From Roseovarius sp. THAF27 (GTDB lineage Bacteria > Pseudomonadota > Alphaproteobacteria > Rhodobacterales > Rhodobacteraceae), in contig NZ_CP045393.1 in assembly GCF_009363655.1 (NCBI RefSeq), forward strand, positions 2,480,001 through 2,544,000: 64,000 nt of DNA, given 5' to 3'. Positions 10,012 to 19,567 of this stretch are shown here, in pieces. The stretch's first letter is position 1; each line of letters begins with the position of its first letter. The translations under genes and the position numbers were made by a program. The notes under the pieces were generated by a model that saw only the letters and a list, made by a program, of their open reading frames with translations, was not told where the DNA came from and did no database searches.

Positions 10012-11115
10012 TCATGACAGTCTGCTCCGTGCCAGTTCTTCTGTTATATCCGCCAGCGCCTGTGCCGCGTCGGGCATGCCCACGCTCAGCGCCGCCTGTG
10101 CCATCTGGCTCGCCCCTTGGGGATTCGTCAGTACCGAGGCTATCTGCTCCGAAAGCGCCTCGACCTCAAGCCGCGATTCCGGGATGACGATCGCGCCCCC
10201 GGCCTTGGACAATCCCTTGGCGTTCGCCGCCTGGTGATCTTCCGTCGCGGCGGCGAAGGGGATCAGGATCGCGGGCCGCCCGATGACCGAGATATCGGCC
10301 ACGCTGCTCGCCCCCGCCCGGCTGATCACCAGCTGCGCCTCGGACATGCGCGCGGGCACGTCGCGGAAAAACGGCTGCACGTCTGCGTCGATCCCGTTCT
10401 CGGCATACAGCGTCGCCACCCGCTCGCCATCCTCGTCCCGCGCCTGATGGCTGACGCGGATGTTGCGCAGCACGTCCATCGGCAGGTTCGCAATCGCGGG
10501 CGGCACAACGTCGCTCAGGATGCGCGCGCCCTGGCTGCCACCAATGACAAGGATCGACATCGGGTAATCGCCGGGCGGAATATACCCCGCCCCCGCGCGC
10601 TCGTGCACCGCCAGCCGCACCGGGTTTCCTACATGCGTGCCCTCCACGCCCTCGGGCAGCGCCGTGGGCCATGTGCCGCACAGAACCCTGTCCACGCGCT
10701 TGGCGAAAAGCTTGTTCACCCGCCCCAGCACGCCGTTCTGTTCATGGATCATCCGGGGTCGCCGCAGGATCATTGCCGCACTGAGCGCCGGGATCGTCGG
10801 ATACCCGCCGAACCCCACCACCACGTCCGGTTTGTCGCGCATCATGCGCACCGTCGCGCCCAGCACCCCGCCCAGGATGTGAAACGGCGCCACCAGCTTG
10901 TTGAAGATCCCGCCGCGCGCGAAGGTGGCGCTCGCCACCTGCTCGATCTGGACCGAATGCGGAAAGCCCCCAGTATACCGCGCGCCGCGCGGGTCGGTCG
11001 ACAGCTTCACCCGCCAGCCCCGCCGCAGCATCGCCTCGGCCAGGCTTTGCGCGGGAAACATGTGCCCGCCCGTGCCACCTGCTGCGATAATGAGAAGAGG
11101 CGCGCGGTCGGTCAT
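10012..11115 (-). CDS. murG: UDP-GlcNAc:lipid I GlcNAc transferase MurG
   Basis: MurG is the peripheral inner-membrane glycosyltransferase that converts lipid I to lipid II. The 367-aa product starts at the ATG at 11115, preceded by AGAGGT. It has the glycine-rich [10 protein letters not shown] loop at 13-22 and [11 protein letters not shown]. The donor-site segment [15 protein letters not shown] and the C-terminal [11 protein letters not shown] plus [14 protein letters not shown] complete the GT-B fold signature. A longer open frame extends upstream, but the residues before this start are unlike MurG. The stop is shared with a possible murC start. Confidence 0.98.
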   Translation of the reverse strand: MTDRAPLLIIAAGGTGGHMFPAQSLAEAMLRRGWRVKLSTDPRGARYTGGFPHSVQIEQVASATFARGGIFNKLVAPFHILGGVLGATVRMMRDKPDVVVGFGGYPTIPALSAAMILRRPRMIHEQNGVLGRVNKLFAKRVDRVLCGTWPTALPEGVEGTHVGNPVRLAVHERAGAGYIPPGDYPMSILVIGGSQGARILSDVVPPAIANLPMDVLRNIRVSHQARDEDGERVATLYAENGIDADVQPFFRDVPARMSEAQLVISRAGASSVADISVIGRPAILIPFAAATEDHQAANAKGLSKAGGAIVIPESRLEVEALSEQIASVLTNPQGASQMAQAALSVGMPDAAQALADITEELARSRLS

Positions 11116-11323
11116 GCGAGACCTCTGGTTCCATGGGCCGCCCGAACAGCGCCGAAGGCGCCGGGCGTGCGCCGACCCGCCCCCTCGGGGCGGCGCTTGG
11201 GTGACGCTACGCCCGCGAATGAGAGTAGCGCGCCAGTGACGACCATAAACCGCGCAAAAAATCCGGTGCAGCGCCACCCCGCGGGTCGGCGCCCGCCCGG
11301 CGCGGTCTGCCAGAACCGGCGCA

Positions 11324-12487
11324 TCACCGCCGCGCCCTCAGGATGTCGTTGATCTCGCCCTGCGGACGGCTGCGAGTAAAGGCGAACAGCATTCCCACCG
11401 CGATCCCTGTGGCGATCAGCGACGACCCGCCATAGCTGACAAAGGGCAGCGTCATGCCCTTGGCGGGCAACAGCCGCACGGCCACGCCCATGTTGATCAT
11501 CGCCTGCACGCCGAACATCGCCACAAGCCCCGTGCCCGCCAGCCGGATGAACGGGTCCCGCTCGCGCATCAGGCGGCTCAGCGACCGCACCACGATGCTG
11601 GCGTATAACACGATGATGGCCAGCACCAGGATCAGGCCGTATTCCTCGGCCGCCACCGCGATGATGAAATCCGTATGCGCGTCGGGCAGCGACCACTTGA
11701 CCGAGCCTTCGCCCACGCCCACGCCGAAGAACCCGCCCTCGCGGATCGCGTTGGTGGCAAAGCCCAGCTGCGTGTTGGGATCCACATCCGGGCTCAGGAA
11801 GCCGTCGATCCGCCGCGCGAAGTGTTCCGAGTTGGAATAGGCCAGCGAGCCCGCGAACACCACGACGCCCGCGATCAGCACCAGCAACAGGATCGGCGCG
11901 CCGGCCACGAAATACATCACGCCCCAGCCGAACAGCACCAGGCAGGCCTGCCCGAAATCGGGCTGCATCGCCAGCATCAGCACGATGATCACCGCCATGA
12001 AAAAGCTCAGCCGCATTCCCGGCGGTCCGTTGATCTCCTTGCTGGCGGCCATCATCCAGGCGGCCACCACCACGAAACCGGGCTTGAGAAATTCCGAGGG
12101 CTGCACGCTGGCAAAGCCAAGGCTGTACCACCGCATCGCCCCCTTGCCGAAATCCGTACCGAAGAACGGCAGCATCGCCAGGGCGATGAAGGCGATCACG
12201 AACCCCACGACCGACAGCCGCCGCACCAGCAGCGGGCTCATCATCGAGGTCAGCAGCATCGCCGCCAACGCCATGAAGCCGAACGCCGCCTGCCGTTTCA
12301 CGTAATGGAACTGCTCGAACCCGTTCTTCTCGGCCAGCGGCACCGAGGCCGCCAGCGCCAGCAAAAGCCCGATCCCGAAGAGGATGAGCACGCAGGAAAT
12401 CGACCACTTGTCGAGGGTCCGCCACCATTTTGGGAGGATCGGTTCGCCGCCCTGCACGGGGGCCGCACCATACACCATGTCTGTCAT
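11324..12487 (-). CDS. ftsW: Peptidoglycan glycosyltransferase FtsW
   Basis: FtsW is the SEDS-family integral membrane protein that polymerises lipid II at the septum with its partner FtsI. From the ATG at 12487 the product is 387 aa with about ten hydrophobic segments. SEDS marks include [17 protein letters not shown], the periplasmic-loop motif [21 protein letters not shown] and the C-terminal [18 protein letters not shown]. It is encoded next to murG, but here it is separated from murD by a three-gene insertion, which is unusual. The 208 bp between ftsW and murG hold no gene I can support. Confidence 0.97.
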   Translation of the reverse strand: MTDMVYGAAPVQGGEPILPKWWRTLDKWSISCVLILFGIGLLLALAASVPLAEKNGFEQFHYVKRQAAFGFMALAAMLLTSMMSPLLVRRLSVVGFVIAFIALAMLPFFGTDFGKGAMRWYSLGFASVQPSEFLKPGFVVVAAWMMAASKEINGPPGMRLSFFMAVIIVLMLAMQPDFGQACLVLFGWGVMYFVAGAPILLLVLIAGVVVFAGSLAYSNSEHFARRIDGFLSPDVDPNTQLGFATNAIREGGFFGVGVGEGSVKWSLPDAHTDFIIAVAAEEYGLILVLAIIVLYASIVVRSLSRLMRERDPFIRLAGTGLVAMFGVQAMINMGVAVRLLPAKGMTLPFVSYGGSSLIATGIAVGMLFAFTRSRPQGEINDILRARR

Positions 12488-12596
12488 TTGAATCCGCCGA
12501 ACACTGCCTCTTGCCCCTCTTTTTCCGGGGGCGTTCGGTCCAGTATAGCAGCAGTTTCGCCCGGTGGGAAGCGTTCTGCGCCCCACCGGGCAGTCT

Positions 12597-13541
12597 TCAG
12601 CCGGTCAGTTTTCCCGAAACCGTGCGGATCGCCTGCGGCGCCTCGCGGTTGGCCAGGAAATCGGGCCGCGGGCCACGGGCCGCATAGGGCCGCGTCAGCG
12701 CGTTCGACATCGCGTTGTAGACGAAGAACGCGTTGGCCCGCGGATCGGGCGTGATGTTCCCGTTCGAGCCATGCAGCGTGTTGCAGTCAAAGAAGATCAC
12801 CGTGCCGGTGTCCCCTTCGGCCGACGCGATGCCGCCCGCCTTTTGCGCCATCCGGTCGATCGTGCCGGGCTGCGGCACGCCCACCTTCTGCTCTTTCAGC
12901 GAGGTCTCGTGATTGTCCTCGGGCGTCTCGCCGACGCAGCTGATGAACACGTCCTGCGATCCCGGCACCAGCAACAGCGGACCGTTGTGCGGCCCGTTCG
13001 GCGTCAGCAATACCGAGGCCGACACCGCGCGCATCCGCGGCATCCCGTCCTCTGCGTGCCAGGTTTCGAAATCCGAATGCCAGTAGAACTCCTTGCCGGC
13101 GAACCCCGGTTTGTAGTTCAGCCGCGACTGGTGCAGGTATACTTCGTCGCCCAGAAGGAACTCGGCCACGCCAGCCAGGCGGCGATCGCAGGCCAGACGG
13201 CGGAATGCCTTGGAATGCTCGTCGAGGCGAAAGACCGTGCGCACCGCGTCGCTATCGGGCTCGCGGATCAGGTCGTTGTCGGGAATGTCCCCGCCGCCCT
13301 CGCGCAGCATGTCCGCGGTCTCGGTCAGCACCTTCAGCTCGTCCGCGTCGAACATGTCGCGGCGCACAAGATAGCCGTTCCCGGCGTAATGCTCCGCCTC
13401 GTCCTTGCCGATCGGCGCGTCCTCGGACCACTCCGACCACAGAACAGGGTCCTTGCGTTCGCTCAGCCGCTCCTCGCCCGGCACACGGGTCGGATACTCG
13501 TCCTGAGCAGTCAGCATTTCGTGTCGTGTCTGGATGTTCAT
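12597..13541 (-). CDS. ectD: Ectoine hydroxylase (PhyH-family dioxygenase)
   Basis: EctD is an Fe(II)/2-oxoglutarate dioxygenase that hydroxylates the osmolyte ectoine to 5-hydroxyectoine. The 314-aa protein contains the EctD signature at residues 152-168, in which F-x-W-H-S-D-F-E-T-W-H-x-E-D-G-M-P is intact. Iron ligands are His155, Asp157 and His257. Related PhyH enzymes lack this 17-residue block, so the assignment is specific. The ATG follows GGAGGAG. No ectA, ectB or ectC is present here, so the gene is an orphan: its product must act on ectoine made from genes elsewhere or taken up. Its place between ftsW and murD is atypical and suggests insertion into the dcw cluster. Confidence 0.88.
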   Translation of the reverse strand: MNIQTRHEMLTAQDEYPTRVPGEERLSERKDPVLWSEWSEDAPIGKDEAEHYAGNGYLVRRDMFDADELKVLTETADMLREGGGDIPDNDLIREPDSDAVRTVFRLDEHSKAFRRLACDRRLAGVAEFLLGDEVYLHQSRLNYKPGFAGKEFYWHSDFETWHAEDGMPRMRAVSASVLLTPNGPHNGPLLLVPGSQDVFISCVGETPEDNHETSLKEQKVGVPQPGTIDRMAQKAGGIASAEGDTGTVIFFDCNTLHGSNGNITPDPRANAFFVYNAMSNALTRPYAARGPRPDFLANREAPQAIRTVSGKLTG

Positions 13542-13668
13542 GTGACTCCTCCATTTGTCTTGGGTTGCGAGACGTCAACACCCCCCGAAAGCCCAGTGTT
13601 CCAATGACAGGAACCGTACAAAGCTACGCCACCTTGACGCCCGCCCGCCGGTGGGGCACGGGAACCGC

Positions 13669-14850
13669 ATGAACGTCACCACCCTGATCCTCGGCGCCGG
13701 CGCCGCCGGCATGATGTGCGCGGCCCATGCCGGCCCGGGCACGCTCGTGGTGGACCATGCCAAGGCCCCGGGCGAAAAGATCCGCATTTCCGGCGGCGGG
13801 CGCTGCAACTTCACCAACCTCCATACCGCGCCGGCGAACTTCCTCGGGCAGAACCCGCATTTTCACAAATCCGCGCTCAGCCGCTACACCCAGTGGGATT
13901 TCATCGACCTCGTCGCCCGCCACGGCATCACCTGGCGTGAAAAGACCCTTGGCCAGCTTTTCTGCGACGGCAAATCCCCCCAGATCATCCGGATGCTGCG
14001 CGACGAGATGACGGCCGCGGGCGCCGCCCTCTGGCTGCAAACCAATGTGGGCGAAATCTCCCATGACGGCACGCACTTCTCCGTCACGCTTGACCGCGAA
14101 GGGGCGCGCCACCGCGTCACCGCCCGCAACCTCGTTCTGGCCACAGGCGGCAAGTCGATCCCGGCGATGGGCGCCACCGGCCTCGCCTACGACATCGCCC
14201 GCCAGTTCGGCCACGCCGTGACCGACACGCGCCCCGCCCTCGTGCCGCTCACCTTCTCCGACCAGCGCTTCGCCCCCATCTCCGGCGTCGCCGCCCCGGC
14301 CCGCGTCACGACAGGCAATACCGGCTTCACCGAGGCCGTCCTCTTCACCCATCGCGGCCTCTCCGGCCCCGCCATCCTGCAAGCCTCCTCCTACTGGCAC
14401 GAAGGCGACGCCATCACCCTCGACCTCGACCCCGACGCCAGCCTCTACGACACCCTCCGCGCCCAGCGCCAGACCGAGGGCCGCCGCGCCCTCACCACCG
14501 TACTCGCCCGCCACCTGCCCGCCCGGCTTGTCGACCACCTCTCCCCCGCGCTCGCCCTCACCGGCAATCTCGCCGACCAATCCGACGCGCGCTTGGCGCA
14601 GATCACCGACGCCCTGCGCCACTGGCAGCTCAAACCCACCGGCTCCGAAGGCTACCGCACCGCCGAAGTCACCCTGGGCGGCATCGCCACCGACCGCATT
14701 TCATCGAAGACCATGCAAAGCCGCGACGTCCCCGGCCTCTACATGATCGGCGAGGCCATCGACGTCACCGGTTGGCTCGGCGGCTACAACTTCCAATGGG
14801 CGTGGTCCTCCGGCTGGGCCGCCGGCACCGCCATCGCCGCCACAGCCTGA
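13669..14850 (+). CDS. BaiN/YhiN-family NAD(P)/FAD-dependent oxidoreductase
   Basis: The 393-aa flavoprotein belongs to the HI0933/YhiN/BaiN group. It has the N-terminal FAD motif LILGAGAAGMMCA, the family segment KIRISGGGRCNFTN, a second dinucleotide element VLATGGKSIPAMGATGLAY and the C-terminal VTLGGI...YMIGEAIDVTGWLGGYNFQWAWSSG, in which the FAD pyrophosphate site is completed. No substrate can be assigned: family members reduce enoate-type bile acid intermediates or remain uncharacterised. It is the only plus-strand gene within the dcw region and lies between two PhyH-type dioxygenases. The start at 13669 is the conserved one, since the open frame upstream is unlike the family. Confidence 0.85.
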   Translation: MNVTTLILGAGAAGMMCAAHAGPGTLVVDHAKAPGEKIRISGGGRCNFTNLHTAPANFLGQNPHFHKSALSRYTQWDFIDLVARHGITWREKTLGQLFCDGKSPQIIRMLRDEMTAAGAALWLQTNVGEISHDGTHFSVTLDREGARHRVTARNLVLATGGKSIPAMGATGLAYDIARQFGHAVTDTRPALVPLTFSDQRFAPISGVAAPARVTTGNTGFTEAVLFTHRGLSGPAILQASSYWHEGDAITLDLDPDASLYDTLRAQRQTEGRRALTTVLARHLPARLVDHLSPALALTGNLADQSDARLAQITDALRHWQLKPTGSEGYRTAEVTLGGIATDRISSKTMQSRDVPGLYMIGEAIDVTGWLGGYNFQWAWSSGWAAGTAIAATA

Positions 14851-14857
14851 CCTTCTC

Positions 14858-14999
14858 TTCCTCTGGCCAAAAGACTTCCTCTGGCCAAATTGACCTCATC
14901 TTCCTCTGGCTAGAAGTATCCCGGGGAGCGCGAGGGGCTGGCCCCTCGCCTGCGCAGCCCTGCGCACCAAGCGTAACACGTCCCGGACCTGATCCGGGA
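14858..14999. repeat. Composite intergenic repeat (TTCCTCTGGC element plus hairpins)
   Basis: Three partial copies of TTCCTCTGGC occur here. The last (14901) is followed by a block whose arms GCGAGGGGC (14930-14938) and GCCCCTCGC (14941-14949) form a hairpin. A second palindrome, CCGGACCTGATCCGG, lies at 14983-14997. The same element recurs at 29301-29349 and, shortened, at 33649-33680. These look like dispersed non-coding repeats of the kind common between genes in Rhodobacteraceae. They may also act as terminators between the convergent flanking genes. Confidence 0.75.
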
Positions 15000-15010
15000 C
15001 CTCCTGCCAC

Positions 15011-15805
15011 TCAGAGCAACCGCGGAAACTCCGGCCCCTCCAAGGGCGCCCCATGCGCCAGCGTCACACTTTCGAAAGGCGGCGAGGTGGTGATCCCCTC
15101 GCGCCGCGCAAAGGTGGCGTCATCCCCCACCAGCCGCAGTGAGAACGCCCGCCGCTGCGCCGTGGCCGAATTGTTCGCGGGCGCGCCATGTACCGTGCGG
15201 TAATCGAACGCCACCGCATCCCCCGGCTCCAGCGCCCAGCCGACGATATCATAGGCGTCGCGGTCCCCGTCGATATCGGGCAGAGCCTCCAGCCCGTCAT
15301 TCTCATTCAGCGCCGTTCCGTCGAAGCGCTGGGGCCGGAAATACTTGCCCCACAGATGCGAGCCTGCCACGAATTCCAGCGTCCGCTCGCGCGGCACCGC
15401 GTCCATCGGGATCCAGATGCTGACCGTCTGCGTGGCGTCCAGACAGTAATAGGGCAGATCCTGGTGCCACGGCGTCGGCATCCCGGTCCTGGGCGTCTTG
15501 ACGATCACATGCTCATGAAACAGCCGCACCGTTCTGCTGCCCATCAGCTCGGCACCGATCCTTGCAGCGGGCGCGTTCTCGATGAAATCGCGATATTGCG
15601 GAATCCGGTCCCAGTTGCAGTAGTCCGACAGGAAGCGCCCGCCCTCCTCGGTGCGGTAATCCCGCGCGTTCGGTGCGGGATGCTCCAGGTTGTAATCCAC
15701 CCCCGCCCGCAACACCTCCATCCAGTCGTCGAACACAGCCCGCAGCACCGTCGCGCCCTTGGCGCGGAACTCCGCGACGGTTTCGGCCTTCAACAGATCC
15801 GCCAT
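15011..15805 (-). CDS. Phytanoyl-CoA dioxygenase (PhyH) family protein
   Basis: This is a 264-aa Fe(II)/2-oxoglutarate dioxygenase of the PhyH family. The metal triad is visible as His114 and Asp116 (in PTPWHQDLPYYCLD) and His206 (in DYRTVHGAPANNS), and an Arg a dozen residues later (QRRAFSLRL) fits the 2-oxoglutarate carboxylate. It is clearly different from the EctD protein encoded 2.4 kb away: it lacks the ectoine hydroxylase block and is 50 residues shorter. The physiological substrate is unknown. The gene is on the same strand as murD, 64 nt upstream of it as written, but its start is on the far side, so it is probably expressed with or after murD. Confidence 0.82.
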   Translation of the reverse strand: MADLLKAETVAEFRAKGATVLRAVFDDWMEVLRAGVDYNLEHPAPNARDYRTEEGGRFLSDYCNWDRIPQYRDFIENAPAARIGAELMGSRTVRLFHEHVIVKTPRTGMPTPWHQDLPYYCLDATQTVSIWIPMDAVPRERTLEFVAGSHLWGKYFRPQRFDGTALNENDGLEALPDIDGDRDAYDIVGWALEPGDAVAFDYRTVHGAPANNSATAQRRAFSLRLVGDDATFARREGITTSPPFESVTLAHGAPLEGPEFPRLL

Positions 15806-15869
15806 GCCAGTCTCCCCTCAGATACCGGGATCATGCTGGCACGCCGTCCGGTTCTTGCCAAGCGCGCCG

Positions 15870-17267
15870 CTACAGCCGCGCCTTCACTTCGCCGATGAAA
15901 TCCTCGCCCCGCCGCTCGAAGCTGTCATATTGATCGAAACTCGCCGCCGCCGGCGCCAGTAGCACCGTCTCGCCCGGCTGCGCATCCTCCATCGCCCGCA
16001 TCACCGCGTGGCTCATGGTGGTGCAGACCTCCACCTCGACGCCCTCGAGTTGCAGCGCGAACCCCGCCGCCTCGCGCCCGATGACATAGGCCTTCGTCAC
16101 GTGGCCCAGACCGTCTTTCAGTCCGGCCAACCCGCCCTCTTTCTCCAACCCGCCACAGATCCACCGGATCCTGTCGAAGGCCAAGAGCGCCATCAGCGCC
16201 GCATCCACGTTCGTGGCCTTGCTGTCGTTGACGAACTGCACGCCGTCCTTCTCGGCCACCATCTGGCTGCGATGCGGCAGGCCCGCGAAAGTTATCATCG
16301 CGCGTTCGATATCCCGCGGCGACAGCCCCAGCGTCCTACACGCGGCAAAGGCGCAACAGGCGTTCTGGTGGTTATGCGCCCCCGGCAGGCCCTTGATCTG
16401 CCGCAGGTCGATCGATCCCACCTGCCGGCCCTTGCGGTATTCCGACAGGAATCCCTTGCGCGCAAAGACCTGCCATCCCGGCCCGGTCAGCTTGCGGTCC
16501 ACCGACACCCGGATCACCCGGTCGTCTCCCGGCGCTTCAGACAATTGCCCCGCCAGAAACAACCCCTCGGGCTCGTCCACGCCGATCACGGCCCGGTCCG
16601 GCCCGCCCTCGGCAAACAGCCGCCGCTTGGCCGCGAAATACCCCCCCAGCCCGCCATGCCGGTCCAGGTGATCGGGGCTGAGGTTGGTAAACACCGCCAC
16701 GTCCGGCGTCAGCGCGCGGGCAAGCTCTGTCTGATAGCTCGAAAGTTCCAGCACCACCACGCCGCCATCGCCGGGCGGGTCGATATCCAGCACGCCGCGC
16801 CCGATATTTCCCGCCAGCTGCGCCTCGCGCCCCGCCTCCTGCAAAATGTGGTGTATAAGCGCCGAGGTGGTCGACTTCCCGTTCGACCCGGTCACCGCGA
16901 TGACACGTGGCGCGGTGTCGAAACTGTCCCACTCGCTCGTAGCCAGCGACCGGAAAAAGAGGCCGATATCGTTGTCCACCGGCACGCCCGCCTCCTGGGC
17001 GGCGGCCACGACCTTGTTCGGCTCTGGGTAAAGATGCGGAATGCCGGGGCTGACGATCAGGCTGGCCACATCGGCAAAATCCTCCGCCGAGCGAAACTGC
17101 CGGATGTCAAACCCTTCCTCCGCCGCGCCTTCCCGCGCGGCCGGGTTATCGTCCCAGCACAGCACGTCCGCGCCGCCCGCCCGCAGCGCCCGCGCCGCCG
17201 ACAGGCCGGACCGCCCCAGGCCCAGCACCGCCACGCAGTGCCCTTCCACTCCCCGAACAGGTATCAC
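15870..17267 (-). CDS. murD: UDP-N-acetylmuramoylalanine--D-glutamate ligase
   Basis: MurD adds D-glutamate to UDP-MurNAc-L-alanine. The 465-aa product has the N-terminal [14 protein letters not shown] fold motif, the ATP-binding GSNGKST at 127-133, the Mur-ligase signature LSSYQ...[11 protein letters not shown], and a C-terminal domain with [15 protein letters not shown] and [10 protein letters not shown]. Length matches alphaproteobacterial MurD. The adjacent minus-strand genes are the ACT-domain gene upstream and the PhyH-family gene downstream. The usual downstream neighbour ftsW is displaced by about 3.4 kb. Confidence 0.98.
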   Translation of the reverse strand: MIPVRGVEGHCVAVLGLGRSGLSAARALRAGGADVLCWDDNPAAREGAAEEGFDIRQFRSAEDFADVASLIVSPGIPHLYPEPNKVVAAAQEAGVPVDNDIGLFFRSLATSEWDSFDTAPRVIAVTGSNGKSTTSALIHHILQEAGREAQLAGNIGRGVLDIDPPGDGGVVVLELSSYQTELARALTPDVAVFTNLSPDHLDRHGGLGGYFAAKRRLFAEGGPDRAVIGVDEPEGLFLAGQLSEAPGDDRVIRVSVDRKLTGPGWQVFARKGFLSEYRKGRQVGSIDLRQIKGLPGAHNHQNACCAFAACRTLGLSPRDIERAMITFAGLPHRSQMVAEKDGVQFVNDSKATNVDAALMALLAFDRIRWICGGLEKEGGLAGLKDGLGHVTKAYVIGREAAGFALQLEGVEVEVCTTMSHAVMRAMEDAQPGETVLLAPAAASFDQYDSFERRGEDFIGEVKARL

Positions 17268-17337
17268 GCCACATGCCTCCCGACTGGTGTTTGCCCTTCG
17301 CTACCCGATCCCGTGACGCTTGGCCAGAAACCCGCGA

Positions 17338-17748
17338 TCAACCGGCGCCCCGCGCCACGTCCCGCAGGATCGTCATCGCGCCCTCGGCCAGTTCCTCCGG
17401 CACGAAGACATGATCGTGGTGATAGGCCGCCACCACGTTGCAGGGGATAAGCGCCGCGGCCAGCGCCGTTGCCACCGCCGCCGTCAGCCCCACGCCATCC
17501 AGCGCCGAATGTACCGACAGGGTGATCCGGCTCATCGGCATCTCCACCGCAAAGCCGAGGTCCCGCGCCACCTCGTCCGGCAGGATCAGCGAGGTGCCCT
17601 CCTCCTCGGCAAACACCGCCAGCGCATGGGGCCGCCCCCGCTCCGCCATGTCCCGGTCAGCGGTCGTGCAGAAATGCCAGGTCTCGGGGTCGCGCACCGG
17701 CGCCATGCCCTTGATCATGTCCTTTGTGTCAGTGACCCGTGTCGCCAT
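17338..17748 (-). CDS. ACT domain-containing protein (DUF2241-like)
   Basis: The 136-aa protein resembles the small ACT-domain (CASTOR/DUF2241-type) proteins found next to murD in Rhodobacterales. It carries the opening MIKGMAPVRDPETWHFCTT, a central ILPDEVARDLGF and the typical ITLSVHSALDGVGLTAAVATALA...IPCNVVAAYHHDHVFVP segment. ACT domains bind amino acids and often regulate enzymes, but here there is no catalytic domain. An amino-acid sensing role linked to cell wall synthesis is only suggested by context. It lies 18 bp downstream of the hypothetical gene that follows mraY. Confidence 0.75.
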   Translation of the reverse strand: MATRVTDTKDMIKGMAPVRDPETWHFCTTADRDMAERGRPHALAVFAEEEGTSLILPDEVARDLGFAVEMPMSRITLSVHSALDGVGLTAAVATALAAALIPCNVVAAYHHDHVFVPEELAEGAMTILRDVARGAG

Positions 17749-17766
17749 CGTCCATCGCTCCGTCCA

Positions 17767-18483
17767 TCAGTCCGGCTTAGGTGGCGTGCGCGTATGGGTG
17801 CCCGGGTGATCCGGGACGCTCACCGCCAACCCTGCATCCTGCATGTTGCGGGAAAACTGCCAATCCGCGACCTCGAAATACATGTTCGGCCCGATCGCGA
17901 CCGACTGCCACCGCAGCGCCGCCGCCTCGGGACTGACGAACATCATGTGCATGTCGCTGTCGGTATTCAGGCCGACAACGTGATATCCTTCCGCGCGCAG
18001 CCGGGGCCAGACCATCGCGTATACCTCGCCCACCACGTCACCCCGCCGCAACGTTCCGGCCGCCGCCCCGGCGTCGATATGCTCCGCGATACCCCCGGGA
18101 AGATCCAGCCCGACCGCAGACACCATCAGGTCGAACTGGTCCAGACTGTCCTCGGTCCCGGCCGCCCAGTCCAGTTCGGCCAGCCGGTCCGCAGACCAAA
18201 GCGCATGGCCCAGCACCGCAACATCGGGCGCAAACGAGCGGTAATACTCAAAGGGGCTCTCCCCGCCCGCCTGTCCTGACAGCATCGCCTTCGCAGCGGT
18301 GATCGCGACAGGATCACCCTCCGTCAACTCGTCCACCGCCTGAAGGATCTGGGCATCGCTCAGCGGCGCCTCGGACGTGCCGCCCGACCCGGCCCGTGTC
18401 ATGCCCTGGGTCATGCCCGCGCCCGGCGCGATCAAGGCTGCCGTCCCTGCAAGACCGGCCACCAGCCATGACATCATGCCCAT
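17767..18483 (-). CDS. Hypothetical exported protein between mraY and murD
   Basis: This 238-aa product has a hydrophobic N-terminus (MMSWLVAGLAGTAALIAPGAG) suited to a signal peptide or anchor, followed by a soluble acidic domain. I do not recognise a characterised family. A visible landmark is the segment YHVVGLNTDSDMHMMFVSPEAAALRWQSVAIGPNMYFEVADWQFS. The start lies one base after the mraY stop, so the gene is translationally coupled to mraY within the dcw operon. Its location hints at a cell-envelope role, which cannot be taken further from sequence. Confidence 0.65.
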   Translation of the reverse strand: MGMMSWLVAGLAGTAALIAPGAGMTQGMTRAGSGGTSEAPLSDAQILQAVDELTEGDPVAITAAKAMLSGQAGGESPFEYYRSFAPDVAVLGHALWSADRLAELDWAAGTEDSLDQFDLMVSAVGLDLPGGIAEHIDAGAAAGTLRRGDVVGEVYAMVWPRLRAEGYHVVGLNTDSDMHMMFVSPEAAALRWQSVAIGPNMYFEVADWQFSRNMQDAGLAVSVPDHPGTHTRTPPKPD

Positions 18484-18484
18484 G

Positions 18485-19567
18485 TCACCGCACCTTCAGC
18501 GTCGCCAGCCCGATCATCGCGAGGATGATCGCGATGATCCAGAACCGGATCACGATCTGCGGCTCGGCCCAGCCCTTTTTCTCGTAATGGTGATGGATCG
18601 GCGCCATCAGGAAGACCCGCTTGCCGGTCCGCTTGAAATAGAACACCTGGATGATGACCGACAGCGCCTCGACCACGAAGATGCCGCCGACGATGCCCAG
18701 CACGATCTCGTGCTTGGCCGCAACCGCGATGGCCCCCAGCGCGCCGCCCAGGGCCAGCGACCCGGTGTCGCCCATGAAGACGGCGGCCGGCGGCGCGTTG
18801 TACCACAGGAACCCGAGGCCTCCCCCGGCCAGCCCGGCCACGAAGATCAGGATCTCGCCCGTGCCCGGCACGTAATGCACGTCCAGATACTCGGTAAAGT
18901 CCACGCGCCCCACCGCATAGGCGATGATCCCAAGCGTCACGGCGGCGATCATCACCGGCATGATCGCCAGCCCGTCAAGGCCATCGGTCAGGTTCACCGC
19001 GTTGGCCGCGCCCACGATCACGAACATCGCGAAAGGGATGAAGAACAGCCCCATATTGATCAGCGTGTCCTTGAACACCGGCAGCGCCAGCTGGTACTGC
19101 AATTCCTCCGGGTGATACAGGCTGGCCCAATAGGCCGCGATCCCGGCGATCAGAAAGCCCAGCCCCAGCCGCACCTTGCCCGGCACGCCCTTGTGGTTCT
19201 GCTTGCTGACCTTGGCGTAATCGTCCCAGAACCCGATCACCCCAAAGGACATGGTCACGAACAGCACCAGCCACACAAAGGGGTTGTCCAGCCGCGCCCA
19301 GAACAGCGTCGAGGTCAGCAAGGCCCCCACGATCAGCAGGCCGCCCATGGTGGGCGTGCCCGACTTCGCAAGGTGCCCCTCGGGGCCGTCGCTGCGAATG
19401 GGCTGGCCCTTGCCTTGGGTCCGGCGCAGCACGTCGATCAGCGGCCGCCCGAAGATGAACCCAAAGACCAGAGCCGTCAGGAACGCCCCGCCCGAACGGA
19501 AGGTGATATAGCGAAACAGGTTGAAGACATCGCCGCCATCCGACAATTCGGTTAACCAGTAGAGCAT
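18485..19567 (-). CDS. mraY: Phospho-N-acetylmuramoyl-pentapeptide transferase
   Basis: MraY transfers phospho-MurNAc-pentapeptide to undecaprenyl phosphate, making lipid I in the inner membrane. The 360-aa protein has about ten membrane spans. Family motifs are the Asp pair in GFWDDYAK (D115, D116), [11 protein letters not shown] near 192-202 and the C-terminal [12 protein letters not shown]. The gene is immediately adjacent to murF: the murF stop at 19568-19570 abuts the mraY ATG. The downstream hypothetical gene starts one base after the stop. Confidence 0.99.
   Translation of the reverse strand: MLYWLTELSDGGDVFNLFRYITFRSGGAFLTALVFGFIFGRPLIDVLRRTQGKGQPIRSDGPEGHLAKSGTPTMGGLLIVGALLTSTLFWARLDNPFVWLVLFVTMSFGVIGFWDDYAKVSKQNHKGVPGKVRLGLGFLIAGIAAYWASLYHPEELQYQLALPVFKDTLINMGLFFIPFAMFVIVGAANAVNLTDGLDGLAIMPVMIAAVTLGIIAYAVGRVDFTEYLDVHYVPGTGEILIFVAGLAGGGLGFLWYNAPPAAVFMGDTGSLALGGALGAIAVAAKHEIVLGIVGGIFVVEALSVIIQVFYFKRTGKRVFLMAPIHHHYEKKGWAEPQIVIRFWIIAIILAMIGLATLKVR

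Noticed and set aside
11116..11323. Possible small gene between ftsW and murG
   Set aside because: Only an extension of the murG frame covers it, and the translated residues look random, so I treat it as spacer with G+C-rich inverted repeats.
13624..14622. A 332-codon Gly/Ala-rich minus-strand frame
   Set aside because: It is antisense to the BaiN/YhiN-type gene. Its repetitive Gly/Glu composition mirrors the codon pattern of the real gene.
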